From NCBI RefSeq assembly GCF_947496515.1, contig NZ_CANMDB010000001.1, positions 248,001 through 312,000 of the forward strand: DNA of 64,000 bases, read 5' to 3'. Each line of letters starts with the position of its first letter. The first letter of the stretch is position 1. This DNA comes from an uncultured Roseobacter sp. Its GTDB lineage: Bacteria > Pseudomonadota > Alphaproteobacteria > Rhodobacterales > Rhodobacteraceae. Both the position numbers and the translations under genes were made by a program. The notes beneath the pieces are model-generated. The model saw nothing but the letters and a program-made list of their open reading frames with translations. It did no database searches and was not told where the DNA came from. Of this stretch, positions 52,894-61,320 are shown piece after piece.

Positions 52894-53544
52894 CTATTTC
52901 AGAGCCTTGCCGGGCGTTCCTGAAGTTTTACCGGGTTGAGGATCGCGCGTGGCACGCCACGCAGCCCAGTCTTCGGGGGTGTCGAGATCGAGGCGTGCAC
53001 GAGTGCCCGGCAGGGGAACGAGCACAACCCGCCCCTTGGCCCGGGCGATCACGGGGTGGCCGCCGTCGTCGCCCTCAAGTCCGGCGAAGGCGGAAAACAG
53101 CGGCCGGGCAAAGACAATGGGGTGACCGGGCTTCCCATCGCTAGTCGCACCTCTCCAGACAAGATTTTCCGACTTTAGATCAACGGTATGCAGGACGGAC
53201 TTCAAGTCATTGGCTGTTAGGTCCGGCAGGTCGGCAAGGAACAAAAGCGCTGCCTCCGCAGTGTCCGGGACGGCAGCAAAAACGCGCCTGAGGCTGGCGT
53301 TCAACCCTTCTGCTGCGTCGGGAACCCGCACGATCTCGACGGGCAGATCGCTGACGCAGGCATCCCGGGGGTGCGGCGCGGGGGGAAGCGCCACGAGCAC
53401 CGGGGCATCGGTGACCTCGCAGGCCATCCGGGCCTGACGGCGCAGCAGAGGCTCCCCGTCGACGTCCTCGAGGAGCTTGTCGCGTCCACGCATCCGGCGG
53501 GACTGGCCTGCGGCGAGCAGGAGGATGGGCAGATCCGGGACCAT
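52894..53544 (-). CDS. MobA-like NTP transferase (molybdenum cofactor nucleotidyltransferase type)
   Basis: A 216-aa protein with the NTP_transf_3 fold: ILLLAAGQSRRMRGRDKLL is the nucleotide-binding start, FLADLPDLT holds the metal-binding Asp, and HPIVFARPLF and GDDGGHPVI are family segments. Such proteins add CMP or GMP to molybdopterin, or act on other sugars/cofactors. No molybdoenzyme gene lies nearby. The ATG at 53544 (MVPDLPILL) is chosen; longer frames upstream are low-complexity and cross the repeat region. Confidence 0.82.
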   Translation of the reverse strand: MVPDLPILLLAAGQSRRMRGRDKLLEDVDGEPLLRRQARMACEVTDAPVLVALPPAPHPRDACVSDLPVEIVRVPDAAEGLNASLRRVFAAVPDTAEAALLFLADLPDLTANDLKSVLHTVDLKSENLVWRGATSDGKPGHPIVFARPLFSAFAGLEGDDGGHPVIARAKGRVVLVPLPGTRARLDLDTPEDWAAWRATRDPQPGKTSGTPGKALK

Positions 53545-53686
53545 GGCCGGACCGTAGCGCAAAAGCCAGCGGGAGCGAAAGGCACCCGCATCATGGTTAA
53601 CGGGGCGGGCGCGCAACGGCGGTGTATGTGGCGGCGGGTTGGTCGGGGCAGCGGCGTTAAGAACTGATTTCACGGGAAAAACCCGC

Positions 53687-53741
53687 ATCGGTATCACGTC
53701 GGTATAACGTCGGTATTGTGTCGGTGGGAAGTCGGTGGCCG
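53687..53741. repeat. Five 11-bp tandem repeats, helically phased
   Basis: Units of exactly 11 nt: ATCGGTATCAC, GTCGGTATAAC, GTCGGTATTGT, GTCGGTGGGAA and GTCGGTGGCCG. The first three share TCGGTAT; all share TCGGT. They begin about 140 nt upstream of the nucleotidyltransferase start. The period of one DNA turn would place a bound protein on one face of the helix. Not known to me as a named element. Confidence 0.6.
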
Positions 53742-53839
53742 GGTGCGGTAACAGGGCGCGCGGCGTGGTTCCTGAGCGAAGCGTGACCGGTGCGACCGGT
53801 GTCCCGGTCCGACCCCGCGCACGGCGGGTGCCGCCGGGG

Positions 53840-53861
53840 GAAAGGCCTTGCAAGGCCTTTC
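53840..53861. repeat. Perfect 22-bp palindrome
   Basis: The half GAAAGGCCTTG is followed at once by its exact reverse complement, with no spacer. It lies in the gene-free 740-nt stretch between the nucleotidyltransferase and tctC. No T tail. It could be an operator or a repeat-element core. Confidence 0.5.
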
Positions 53862-54286
53862 GTCGCCGGAGCGCCGATTGGATCCCGTGGGTGTGGCGAG
53901 GCGGGCGGGATCAGACCGCTTTGAGGACACCAGACACGGTGCATGGAAGCGATTCGATGTGCGGCAGCGACGGCAGACCCGACCTGCACCCCGTGAGGTG
54001 GTTGGCGTTCGGGAGAGCTGTGATCAGGCATGTGATCGTGTGAGAGAGCAGCGCGTTTACCGTGGAAGTGACGCCCGTTGTGATGAGAAATTATAACCTT
54101 TCAAAATCATAATAGTAGAGGTAGTTATTAATGTAATTACTGAGGTGCGAGGGCCGTGGCAGACGGGTGGCTGATACAGGCTTTTGGGGGCAATCACCTC
54201 TCGGGACTGGTTTGTATCGGGGTGGTGTGCTGTAGATAGTCGCAGCTGAGCCGCAAAGCGGTCAGATCCAATAACGGGAGGACATA
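53862..54286. other. Gene-free region with an A/T-rich patch upstream of tctC
   Basis: No gene was found on either strand. 54085-54150 is strikingly A/T-rich for this genome (AAATTATAACC-like and TTATTAATGTAATTAC stretches), as for a promoter or protein-binding region of the tct operon. Exact promoter hexamers could not be fixed. Confidence 0.4.
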
Positions 54287-55270
54287 ATGTCACAACTGAA
54301 GCTGGGCCGCCGCGCCCTGATCGCGGCTGTCGCCGCACTGGGCCTTGCGGGGCCTGCAGCAGCCGAGGGCCATCAGGTCCTCGAAAACATTCACTTTCTG
54401 ATCCCCGGCGGCGCCGGCGGCGGTTGGGACGGCACGGCTCGTGGCACCGGCGAGGCGCTGACGAAATCCGGGCTGGTGGGCAACGCGTCCTACGAGAACA
54501 TGTCGGGCGGCGGTGGCGGCAAGGCCATCGGGTTCCTGATCGAGAACGCCGACAGCAACCAGGACACGCTGATGGTGAATTCCACACCCATCGTGATCCG
54601 GTCGCTGACGGGCGTATTCCCGCACAGCTTCCGCGACCTGACGCTGGTGTCTGGCACCATCGGTGACTATGCGGCCCTCGTGGTCGGCAAGGACAGCGAG
54701 ATCAGCTCCATGGACCAACTCCTGGCGGCCTTTGACGCGGATCCAAACGCGACAGCCATCGGTGGTGGCTCGGTGCCGGGCAGCATGGACCATCTGGTGG
54801 CCGCGATGGTGATGGAGGCTGCGGGCCGCGATGCGCTCGATGTAAAATACATCCCCTATGATGCAGGCGGCAAAGCCATGGCGGCCCTGCTCTCGGGCGA
54901 GATCGCGGCACTGTCCACAGGTCTGTCAGAGGCGATCGATCTGGCCAATGCAGGCGAGGTCAAAATCATCGGTGTCACCTCGGACGAGCGCGTCGAGGCC
55001 GCACCGGATGCGCCCACCATGAAAGAGCAGGGGATCGACACGACCTTTGTGAACTGGCGCGGGTTCTTCGGCGCTCCGGGCATGCCCGAGGAGAAAGTGG
55101 CGCAGTTCCAGCAGGCCATTGAAAAGATGTACGACACGCCCGAGTGGGAAGAGGTGCGTGCGCGCAATGGCTGGGTGAACATCCACAATCCCGGTGACGA
55201 GTTCCTGAGCTTCCTCGAAGCGCAGGAAAAGGCCATCGGCGATCTGATGACAAAACTCGGCTTTCTCTGA
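54287..55270 (+). CDS. tctC: Tripartite tricarboxylate transporter substrate-binding protein
   Basis: A 327-aa periplasmic binding protein (Bug/TctC family). A signal peptide covers about residues 1-26 (ALIAAVAALGLAGPAAAEG). The mature protein opens FLIPGGAGGGWDGTARGTGEAL, the usual ligand loop with core PGGAGGGWD, and ends with the Bug-type KMYDTPEWEEVRARNGW. Ligand probably a carboxylate such as citrate. CGGGAGGA precedes the ATG. First gene of the tctCBA operon, 62 nt before tctB. Confidence 0.9.
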   Translation: MSQLKLGRRALIAAVAALGLAGPAAAEGHQVLENIHFLIPGGAGGGWDGTARGTGEALTKSGLVGNASYENMSGGGGGKAIGFLIENADSNQDTLMVNSTPIVIRSLTGVFPHSFRDLTLVSGTIGDYAALVVGKDSEISSMDQLLAAFDADPNATAIGGGSVPGSMDHLVAAMVMEAAGRDALDVKYIPYDAGGKAMAALLSGEIAALSTGLSEAIDLANAGEVKIIGVTSDERVEAAPDAPTMKEQGIDTTFVNWRGFFGAPGMPEEKVAQFQQAIEKMYDTPEWEEVRARNGWVNIHNPGDEFLSFLEAQEKAIGDLMTKLGFL

Positions 55271-55332
55271 GAAAGACCGGGAGAGCGGCGGGGCGCGGGG
55301 GCGCCCTGCCGGATGAACAGGGGGGGGGCGCC

Positions 55333-55818
55333 ATGATGGCTTTGGATCGCTGGATCGCATTGATCCTACTGGGGATTTGTCTGGCCTACGGCTATACGGC
55401 CTGGTTCACGATGGACGGCAGCCTTGCCCCTTTCATGCAGCGCAACCCGATCTGGCCCAGCACCTTCCCCAAGGTGTTGTCGGTCATGGGGGTGGTCGCC
55501 TGCACGGTCATCCTGCTGGGGTTCGAGACATCCCAGCCGAAGGACGCCGACATCGATTACCGCCGGTTGCATGAGTACAACCTCGGTCAGGCGGTGCTGC
55601 TGCTGGTCCTGATGGTGGGCTATGCGCTGTGCCTGCGACCTTTGGGGTTCCTTTTGTCCACGTCCGGATTTCTGATCCTCGGCTCGGTTCTGCTGGGCGA
55701 GCGAAAGTGGCACATCATGCTGCCGGTATCGCTGATCGCGGCGGGTGGCGTGTGGTATCTGGTGCAAGAGGTTCTGGGCATCTACATGCGCCCCTTGCCC
55801 GGCTTTTTGGGAGGCTGA
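55333..55818 (+). CDS. tctB: Tripartite tricarboxylate transporter TctB-like small subunit
   Basis: A 161-aa membrane protein with about four hydrophobic helices: ALILLGICLAYGYTAWF, VLSVMGVVACTVILLGF, AVLLLVLMVGYALCLRPLGF and MLPVSLIAAGGVWYLVQEVL. This pattern with the interhelical YTAWFTMD start is that of TctB. Poorly conserved at sequence level, it is identified mainly by topology and its place between tctC and tctA. A G run just before the ATG gives a purine-rich ribosome site. Confidence 0.85.
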   Translation: MMALDRWIALILLGICLAYGYTAWFTMDGSLAPFMQRNPIWPSTFPKVLSVMGVVACTVILLGFETSQPKDADIDYRRLHEYNLGQAVLLLVLMVGYALCLRPLGFLLSTSGFLILGSVLLGERKWHIMLPVSLIAAGGVWYLVQEVLGIYMRPLPGFLGG

Positions 55819-55819
55819 C

Positions 55820-57331
55820 ATGCTCGAAGGTCTGTTGATCGGTCTGCAAACGGCCCTCTCCGTTCAAAACCTGCTGATGGTCATCGGCGGATGTCTCATC
55901 GGGACGTTTATCGGGATGCTGCCCGGGCTGGGGCCGATGTCGATCATCGCGATCATGATCCCGGTGGCGATTTCCATGGGCGATCCCTCTGCCGCGCTGA
56001 TCCTGCTGGCGGGGGTCTATTATGGGGCGATTTTCGGCGGTTCGACCTCTTCCATCCTGCTGAACGCGCCGGGTGTCGCGGGAACGGTGGCGTCGAGTTT
56101 CGACGGCTACCCGATGGCGCGACAGGGCAAGGCGGGCAAGGCGCTGACCATCGCGGCCATCGCCAGTTTCGCGGGCGGCACCATCGGCGCGCTGCTGCTG
56201 ATGATCTTTGCGCCGATGCTGTCGTCTGTGGCGCTGCTGTTCCATTCGGCGGAGTATTTCGCGCTGATGGTGGTGGGCCTGTCGGCCATCGCGGCCTTTG
56301 CGGGCACGGGGCAGGTGGCCAAGGCGCTGATCATGACCATTCTGGGGCTGATCATGGCCACCGTGGGCGAGGGTGCGCTGTTCAACCTGCCACGCTTCAC
56401 CATGGGGATCATGGATCTGCAATCGGGCTTCGGGTTCATCACGCTGGCGATGGCGATGTTTGCGCTGCCCGAGGCGCTGTTTCTGGTGCTCAAGCCCAAG
56501 GACATGAAGGGCGGTGAGGGCGATATCAAGGACCTGCGCATCAGCCGGTCCGAGGCGCGCGCGATTGCACCGGTGATCGGACGCCAATCCTTGCAGGGGT
56601 TCTTTATCGGCGTGTTGCCGGGGGCAGGGGCGACGATTGCCAGTTTTCTGGGCTACGCGGTCGAGCGCAACATCGCGCCCAAGGCCGAGCAGGAGGAGTT
56701 CGGCAAAGGCTCCATCAAGGGGTTGGCGGCGCCGGAGAGTGCCAACAACGCCGCCTGCACGGGGTCTTTCGTGCCGTTGCTGACGCTGGGCATTCCCGGC
56801 TCGGGGACGACGGCGATCCTGCTGGGGGCGCTGATTGCGCTGAATGTGACACCGGGGCCACGGCTGATGATCGACGAGCCGCAGATCTTCTGGGCCGTGA
56901 TCATGTCGATGTTCATCGGCAATCTGGTGCTGCTGATCCTGAACCTGCCGCTGATCCCTTACATCGCCAAGGTGCTGGCGGTGCCGCGCAATTATCTGAT
57001 CCCGTTCATTCTGTTTTTCACGCTGATGGGGGCCTATATCGGGCAGAACAACGCCACGGAGCTGTTGTTGCTGGTGGGTTTCGGGGTCTGTGCCACGGCA
57101 CTCAAATTTGCGGACTACCCGCTGGCGCCACTGCTCATCGGGTTTATCCTTGGCGGGATGATGGAGAATAACTTCGCCCGCTCCATGCAGCTCTATGACG
57201 GGGTGTCCTTCATCTGGGAGCGGCCGATGACGCTGGGTCTGCTCGCGGTGGCGGTGTTTTTGGTGGTGCTGCCGAGCTACCGGGCGCGGATCGCCCGGAA
57301 ACGTGCCGAAGGTGTGGCGGACGGCGATTGA
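55820..57331 (+). CDS. tctA: Tripartite tricarboxylate transporter TctA-like large permease
   Basis: A 503-aa permease with 11-12 hydrophobic helices. GTFIGMLPGLGPMSIIAIMIP is the first TctA motif (core MLPGLGPM), followed by YGAIFGGSTSSILLN and a mirrored second half with GVLPGAGATIASFLGY and LGIPGSGTTAILLGAL. Both halves have the PGLG/PGAG re-entrant loops expected. ATG at 55820 is 1 nt after the tctB stop. Ends the operon; a hairpin follows. Confidence 0.95.
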   Translation: MLEGLLIGLQTALSVQNLLMVIGGCLIGTFIGMLPGLGPMSIIAIMIPVAISMGDPSAALILLAGVYYGAIFGGSTSSILLNAPGVAGTVASSFDGYPMARQGKAGKALTIAAIASFAGGTIGALLLMIFAPMLSSVALLFHSAEYFALMVVGLSAIAAFAGTGQVAKALIMTILGLIMATVGEGALFNLPRFTMGIMDLQSGFGFITLAMAMFALPEALFLVLKPKDMKGGEGDIKDLRISRSEARAIAPVIGRQSLQGFFIGVLPGAGATIASFLGYAVERNIAPKAEQEEFGKGSIKGLAAPESANNAACTGSFVPLLTLGIPGSGTTAILLGALIALNVTPGPRLMIDEPQIFWAVIMSMFIGNLVLLILNLPLIPYIAKVLAVPRNYLIPFILFFTLMGAYIGQNNATELLLLVGFGVCATALKFADYPLAPLLIGFILGGMMENNFARSMQLYDGVSFIWERPMTLGLLAVAVFLVVLPSYRARIARKRAEGVADGD

Positions 57332-57347
57332 TCTTTGCGCAGGCACG

Positions 57348-57371
57348 CCCGCCAGCGCGTCGGCTGGCGGG
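57348..57371. terminator. Hairpin between the convergent tctA and DJ-1/PfpI genes
   Basis: CCCGCCAGC and GCTGGCGGG are perfect 9-nt arms with a 6-nt loop. No T run on either side, so termination would need Rho or be bidirectional and weak. Confidence 0.5.
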
Positions 57372-57386
57372 TTGCCCGTGTCGCCG

Positions 57387-58100
57387 TCAGGCGGCGTGGG
57401 TCCGTGTCTCCGCCTCGGCCAGCGCCTCGACCAGATGCGTGCCCACGGCCTCGCTTGACTGCGGGTTCTGACCGGTGATCAACTGACCGTCCCGCACCGC
57501 GTGAGAGGTGAAGTTCGGGGCAGGCTCGAACACGGCGCCAAGCGCGCGCAGGCGGCTCTCCAGCAGGAACGGCACCACGTCTGTCAGCTCCACCGCGGCT
57601 TCCTCGGCATCGGTGAAGCCTGCCACGCGCAGACCCTTGACCAATGGTTCACCATCCGCCCGGGTCGCGTTCACCAGACCCGCAGGCCCGTGACAGACGG
57701 CGCCCACGATGCCACCCGCAGCGTAGATCTGACCGATGGCCTGCGCGAGCGCTACGTTGTCAGGATAATCCCAGACGGTGCCGTGACCGCCGGGCAGGAA
57801 GATCGCGTCAAAATCCGACGCCTCCACCGTGTCGATCGCGGGGGTGTCGGCGAGCTTGGCCATGGCTGCCGCGTCGTCGAGGAACCGCTGCACCGGGGCC
57901 GCACGCTCAGACGGGTCGTCAGGCAGGCTGCCGGGGTCGTGGACCGCCGCGCCGCCTTTGATGGAGGCGATGGTCACCTCATGGCCCGCGTCCACCAGTG
58001 ACCAGTAGGGGGCTGCCAGCTCCTCGAAGTAAAAGCCGGTGGGATTACCGGTATCGCCGAGGCGGGTGTGCGATGTCAGTACGATCAGAATCTGTTTCAT
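57387..58100 (-). CDS. DJ-1/PfpI family protein (Hsp31-like glutamine amidotransferase fold)
   Basis: A 237-aa protein. The nucleophile elbow is AVCHGPAGL with the reactive Cys, FLPGGHGTVWDYPD is the family loop, and an early Glu in TGFYFEELAAPYW completes the triad region. The length and the Hsp31-type insert place it with GATase1_Hsp31-like proteins, which act as glyoxalases or protein chaperones. ATG at 58100 (MKQILIVLTS) is chosen. A LysR gene lies 105 nt downstream on the same strand. Confidence 0.9.
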   Translation of the reverse strand: MKQILIVLTSHTRLGDTGNPTGFYFEELAAPYWSLVDAGHEVTIASIKGGAAVHDPGSLPDDPSERAAPVQRFLDDAAAMAKLADTPAIDTVEASDFDAIFLPGGHGTVWDYPDNVALAQAIGQIYAAGGIVGAVCHGPAGLVNATRADGEPLVKGLRVAGFTDAEEAAVELTDVVPFLLESRLRALGAVFEPAPNFTSHAVRDGQLITGQNPQSSEAVGTHLVEALAEAETRTHAA

Positions 58101-58205
58101 GTGGTCGTCTCCTGTTTTGCGTTTCATTGAGTTGCTATCTAGGCGCGCCGCCGGGGTTCGGGAAATCGGAACCCCCGATAGATCAAATCGGCTGGCGCGA
58201 TAGGC

Positions 58206-59135
58206 TCACGAGACGGGCGCCCGGGGCGGCTCAAAGGCGCGCAGCGCGGTCTCGCGGAACCATGCTTCCGCGGGGTCTCGATGTGCGGTGGCACTCCACG
58301 CGAGGGTGTTTTCGACGGGCGGCACAGCGACAGGGCAGGGGTCATGGGCGAGACACGCATGGCCCGCGAGGGCCTGGGCGACGAAATCGGGCACCGTGGT
58401 GATCAGATCCGTCCCGGGCAGTGTGGCGAGGATCAGGGCAAAGCTCGACAGCCCCACGACGATGCGCCGCGCGCGCCCGATGGCGGCAAGCTGATCATCG
58501 ACGAAGCCTGACAGATCGCCCATGGGCGTGACCAACACCTGCGGTCTGGCGCAGAAATCATCGATGCCCGTGATGGCGGGGGCCGAGGCGTCCCGCAGGA
58601 CAACCCAGGAGGCGCTGCGCAGCACGCGCATCTTTGCGGTGGCGGCGGGATCGTGGCGCAGATAGCCCGCGATGGTTGTGACCTCACCGGTGGAGAGCAT
58701 ATCGGGCAGGGTGCGGTAGTCGCCGATCCGCACCGACAGATCGCAGTGCGGGGCCTGCGCGCGCAGCGTCGCGGTCAGCTGCGGCAGGGCGGCGAGTGCG
58801 AAAGCGTCCGTGCAGCCGAGCCGAAACACCCGTGCGTCCTGCCGGGGATCGAAGTCGCGCACGGCACCGAGCGCCGCGGCGAGCCTGTCGTAATGCGGGC
58901 GCACCGCCTCCAGCAGATCGAGCGCGCGGGCCGTTGGCACCAGATCGCGTCCCTGACGGACCAGCAACTCATCATCGAAGACGGTGCGCAGCCGTGCCAG
59001 CAGGCCCGACACGGTGGATTGTGCCAGATGGAGCCGCTGTGCCGCCTGCGTCGTCGAGCGCTCCTCGATCAGGGCGATGAGGGCGGCGATCAGCTTGAGA
59101 TCGAGATGGTCGAACCCGGGGGGTGATTTTGGCAT
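58206..59135 (-). CDS. LysR-family transcriptional regulator
   Basis: A 309-aa regulator. N-terminal winged HTH (about residues 8-67): LIALIEERSTTQAAQRLHL and STVSGLLARLRTVFDDELLV. The C-terminal effector-binding domain covers about 95-290. The promoter region is upstream at 59136 and beyond. It lies 105 nt from the DJ-1/PfpI gene, which is upstream of it in transcription terms, so the two are possibly cotranscribed or the regulator controls that gene. Confidence 0.88.
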   Translation of the reverse strand: MPKSPPGFDHLDLKLIAALIALIEERSTTQAAQRLHLAQSTVSGLLARLRTVFDDELLVRQGRDLVPTARALDLLEAVRPHYDRLAAALGAVRDFDPRQDARVFRLGCTDAFALAALPQLTATLRAQAPHCDLSVRIGDYRTLPDMLSTGEVTTIAGYLRHDPAATAKMRVLRSASWVVLRDASAPAITGIDDFCARPQVLVTPMGDLSGFVDDQLAAIGRARRIVVGLSSFALILATLPGTDLITTVPDFVAQALAGHACLAHDPCPVAVPPVENTLAWSATAHRDPAEAWFRETALRAFEPPRAPVS

Positions 59136-59436
59136 GATGTCTTGGTCTGGCTGTTTGCTTACAGGTAGCGGCGCAGGGAAGCAGGGACAGCGCCCCGGTC
59201 AGAAATAGTTGAGCCCGTTGGTGCTTGGAAACCGGTTCTTGGGATGGCTTTGAGGGGGCACTTTCCGGGTGAGGTGGTTTTTATTATGTTTAACAGTACT
59301 TTACGGTTCATTTTTCATGTGTGCGCCGACGTAATCCATTGGGGCTTAGACAGAGCGTCGTCGAACGGTAGGAGTTTGGCGCACGCTTGGCCCTGGCTGC
59401 TGATCAACCGGGTCCGTGACCCTCGGCATTTTCACG
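59136..59436. other. Gene-free stretch with lower GC upstream of the IS remnants
   Basis: No gene recognised. 59275-59340 is A/T-rich (for example TTTTTATTATG) and may hold the LysR promoter or mark the edge of the acquired segment. The composition changes here and stays mixed to the right edge of the window. Confidence 0.4.
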
Positions 59437-59515
59437 GCAGAAGTGTCACCAAAGAGAACGACGAGAGCACGTTTCAGCAGCCCGGAGACCTCAGGTATCG
59501 CAGGGCTGATAAGCC
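59437..59515. mobile_element. ISNCY-type end remnant a
   Basis: GCAGAAGTGTCACC followed by GGAGACCTCAGGTATCGCAG matches the left end and 3' transposase end of the intact ISNCY element at 61321 and the remnant at 60150, with several mismatches and a shorter gap. The most decayed of three copies. Confidence 0.6.
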
Positions 59516-59582
59516 TTATGGGCCGATGTCGCTTAGCCAAACATGCTTGTGGTGGTTCAAACAATTTCGGTAACATCAGCTG

Positions 59583-59936
59583 ATGACGTCGGAACCTGAA
59601 ACTGTAATCTTGTGGAGACCCGTTGGTCCTGAGGAGCTTGCGCTGATCCGGCAAACCGACATGCGTGAATTCCCTCCGCGTCTGCCGGAGCAACCGATTT
59701 TTTATCCGGTTTTGACGGAGGAATACGCGGTTAAAATTGCGCGAGACTGGAATGTTAAGGCGAGCGGCTCCGGGTTCGTGACACGTTTCGAAGTCCTGAA
59801 GTCATATTTGGATGCATATGACGTTCAAGAAGCTGGCGGGCGCGCGCATTTGGAATACTGGATTCCTGCGGAAGAAATGAGCGCTTTCAACGATGCAATC
59901 ATTGGCAGGATTGAAGTCACTCAGGAGTTTTCCTGA
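59583..59936 (+). CDS. Hypothetical protein, 117 aa (annotated elsewhere as ADP-ribosylation/crystallin J1-like)
   Basis: A compact protein beginning MTSEPETVILWRPVGPEEL and containing FPPRLPEQPIFYPVLTEEYA, KASGSGFVTRFEV and HLEYWIPAEEMSAFN. I recall close relatives, often labelled ADP-ribosylation/crystallin J1, in many bacteria; the label has no functional basis I can see. No signal peptide or membrane segment. It lies between two IS-end remnants, so it may be cargo or simply a resident gene flanked by insertions. Confidence 0.7.
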   Translation: MTSEPETVILWRPVGPEELALIRQTDMREFPPRLPEQPIFYPVLTEEYAVKIARDWNVKASGSGFVTRFEVLKSYLDAYDVQEAGGRAHLEYWIPAEEMSAFNDAIIGRIEVTQEFS

Positions 59937-60149
59937 GGCTTGGCGGCGCTGCTGAAGATGGGTTTTTTTCCGGTCGTTTTCGTCTGTCATGCGGCTTTCA
60001 CGGTCTTTTCCATCGCTCGCGAACCCAAGGGGCGACCTTGCCACCTGGCCGGACAGGGTGATCCGCACGCCTCGCGCGTCTTCTTCCTGGGCAACTTAGA
60101 ATACCGTGTGTTTCTCAGTCGTTGGGGGGGATTGCTCAGTGGCAGTAGT

Positions 60150-60273
60150 CTGTTGCAACCAAGTAGAAATGTCACCGGGTTTGCAAAGCAGAAGTGTCGC
60201 CAACAGCGCTGACGTTAGCAAAGCCTGACGGGGCGGAGACCTCAGATATCGCAGCCCTGGCTAGCTTTGCGGT
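60150..60273. mobile_element. ISNCY-type left-end remnant b
   Basis: Shares with the intact copy the outermost CTGTTGCAACCAAGTAG and AAATGTC, then a second GCAAAG-AGAA-TGTC motif, then GGAGACCTCAGATATCGCAG, which is the 3' end of the transposase gene (last residues ASQGCDI). Homology stops near 60270. 59937-60150 has no gene that I can support. Confidence 0.7.
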
Positions 60274-60337
60274 CTACGATGTCACATACTTTACGATGAC
60301 GATTATGCTGACGTTACTTTGTTGGTGAGGATGGCTT

Positions 60338-60751
60338 GTGCACCTAAGTTTTCGGCGCATTCTTCGATTCTGGGCTAGGACAGCGCCCAAAACGCGCATG
60401 CAGCGATTTGGAGCTGGTCTGATGGCGATCAACTCCACTTTTTGCACAATCATTATCGTGATGACTGTCATAAACGCGTCATCGGATGCTTGGACGCTTG
60501 GTGGGGTTTGGGCTAGTGCCGTTCGCCTGAGCGTTATCGTGTTATTGCTACCATTTGGGATAGCACACGGCTTGGCCGCTGTTTTTCCTCGGATTTTTGA
60601 AGCTTGGAACGACAAGCCGACAGATCATGTAGACGGGATGAGAGTGCTTTTCTCTGACAGGTTGAGAGATTTGTATCTCGTGCTTGGGTGGGCGTTCTTG
60701 GTCGGCACGGTTGTCTTTATTGTCGTACTACTCGTCTCTCGGATATTTTGA
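60338..60751 (+). CDS. Small hypothetical membrane protein, 137 aa
   Basis: A GTG-started protein with three or four hydrophobic helices (FCTIIIVMTVINASS, LSVIVLLLPFGIAHGL, LGWAFLVGTVVFIVVLLVS) and a charged loop between the last two. Family unknown. GC is lower than in the neighbourhood. It lies inside the IS cluster, between a left-end remnant and a broken transposase, and so looks like passenger DNA. Confidence 0.55.
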   Translation: MHLSFRRILRFWARTAPKTRMQRFGAGLMAINSTFCTIIIVMTVINASSDAWTLGGVWASAVRLSVIVLLLPFGIAHGLAAVFPRIFEAWNDKPTDHVDGMRVLFSDRLRDLYLVLGWAFLVGTVVFIVVLLVSRIF

Positions 60752-60756
60752 TGTGA

Positions 60757-61225
60757 CTACTGGCCATCGTGTTGTGCTGTTGCTTCAGCAGCTCGTTCAG
60801 CGCGCCTGTGTTCATAGTACGCTGCCATCTTTGAGGGACGTCCTGGCGGACGGCGTCCGGTCTTTTTGTAGCCGTTCTTTGCGCTGAGGGGTTTGACCCT
60901 CGGTGGCGGTCCAGCCTTTTCCTGTTCCTGTTTGATGTTTGGCCAGCATCTCCGCTACGAGGGGCGGCCCGAAATCCGCATAACTCTCTTTGATCACCGA
61001 TAACGCATAGTCGCGCCTGGCATGATGGATGCGGTTGTTCGGAGGTTTGCCACGCGCCTTGTGTCTGATCGCCGACGCGCCATCCTGTCGATACACCTTC
61101 AAAAGCCGGAAAATCTGCCGACGTGTCAGGTTTAGCATGTTTGCTGCATTGTCGACGCTCAGCCTACCATCATCGACCTGCGCCAAAACCTCCACGCGGT
61201 TCAACTCGCGCTCGCTCATTGTCAT
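60757..61225 (-). pseudogene. ISNCY-family transposase, internally deleted and frameshifted
   Basis: The N-terminus MTMSERELNRVEVLAQVDDG with the helix-turn-helix LTRRQIFRLLKVY and KARGKPPNN resembles the intact ISNCY transposase next door (MSKRELNRVEVL). After about 95 residues it jumps to a C-terminal tail (GKGWTATEGQTP), and a shift is needed to read GRPSKMAAYYEHRRAERAAE to a TAG at 60757. The DDE core is missing. A relative of, not identical to, the neighbour. Confidence 0.75.
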
Positions 61226-61320
61226 CCATCTGACGTTCGCTCGTCTTCATCTGCCGTTCAAGGCAACGTAACATTCGTGAATGGTTCATGGCGTGTTCAA
61301 GCGTTGCGGGCTAACGATCG

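Noticed and set aside
53687-53741. CRISPR array
   Set aside because: Units are 11 nt without spacers and there are no cas genes; it is a short tandem repeat.
55715-57346. A 543-codon minus-strand open frame opposite tctA
   Set aside because: Composition is His/Arg/Gln/Asp-rich as expected for antisense of membrane-protein codons; tctA on the plus strand explains the region fully.
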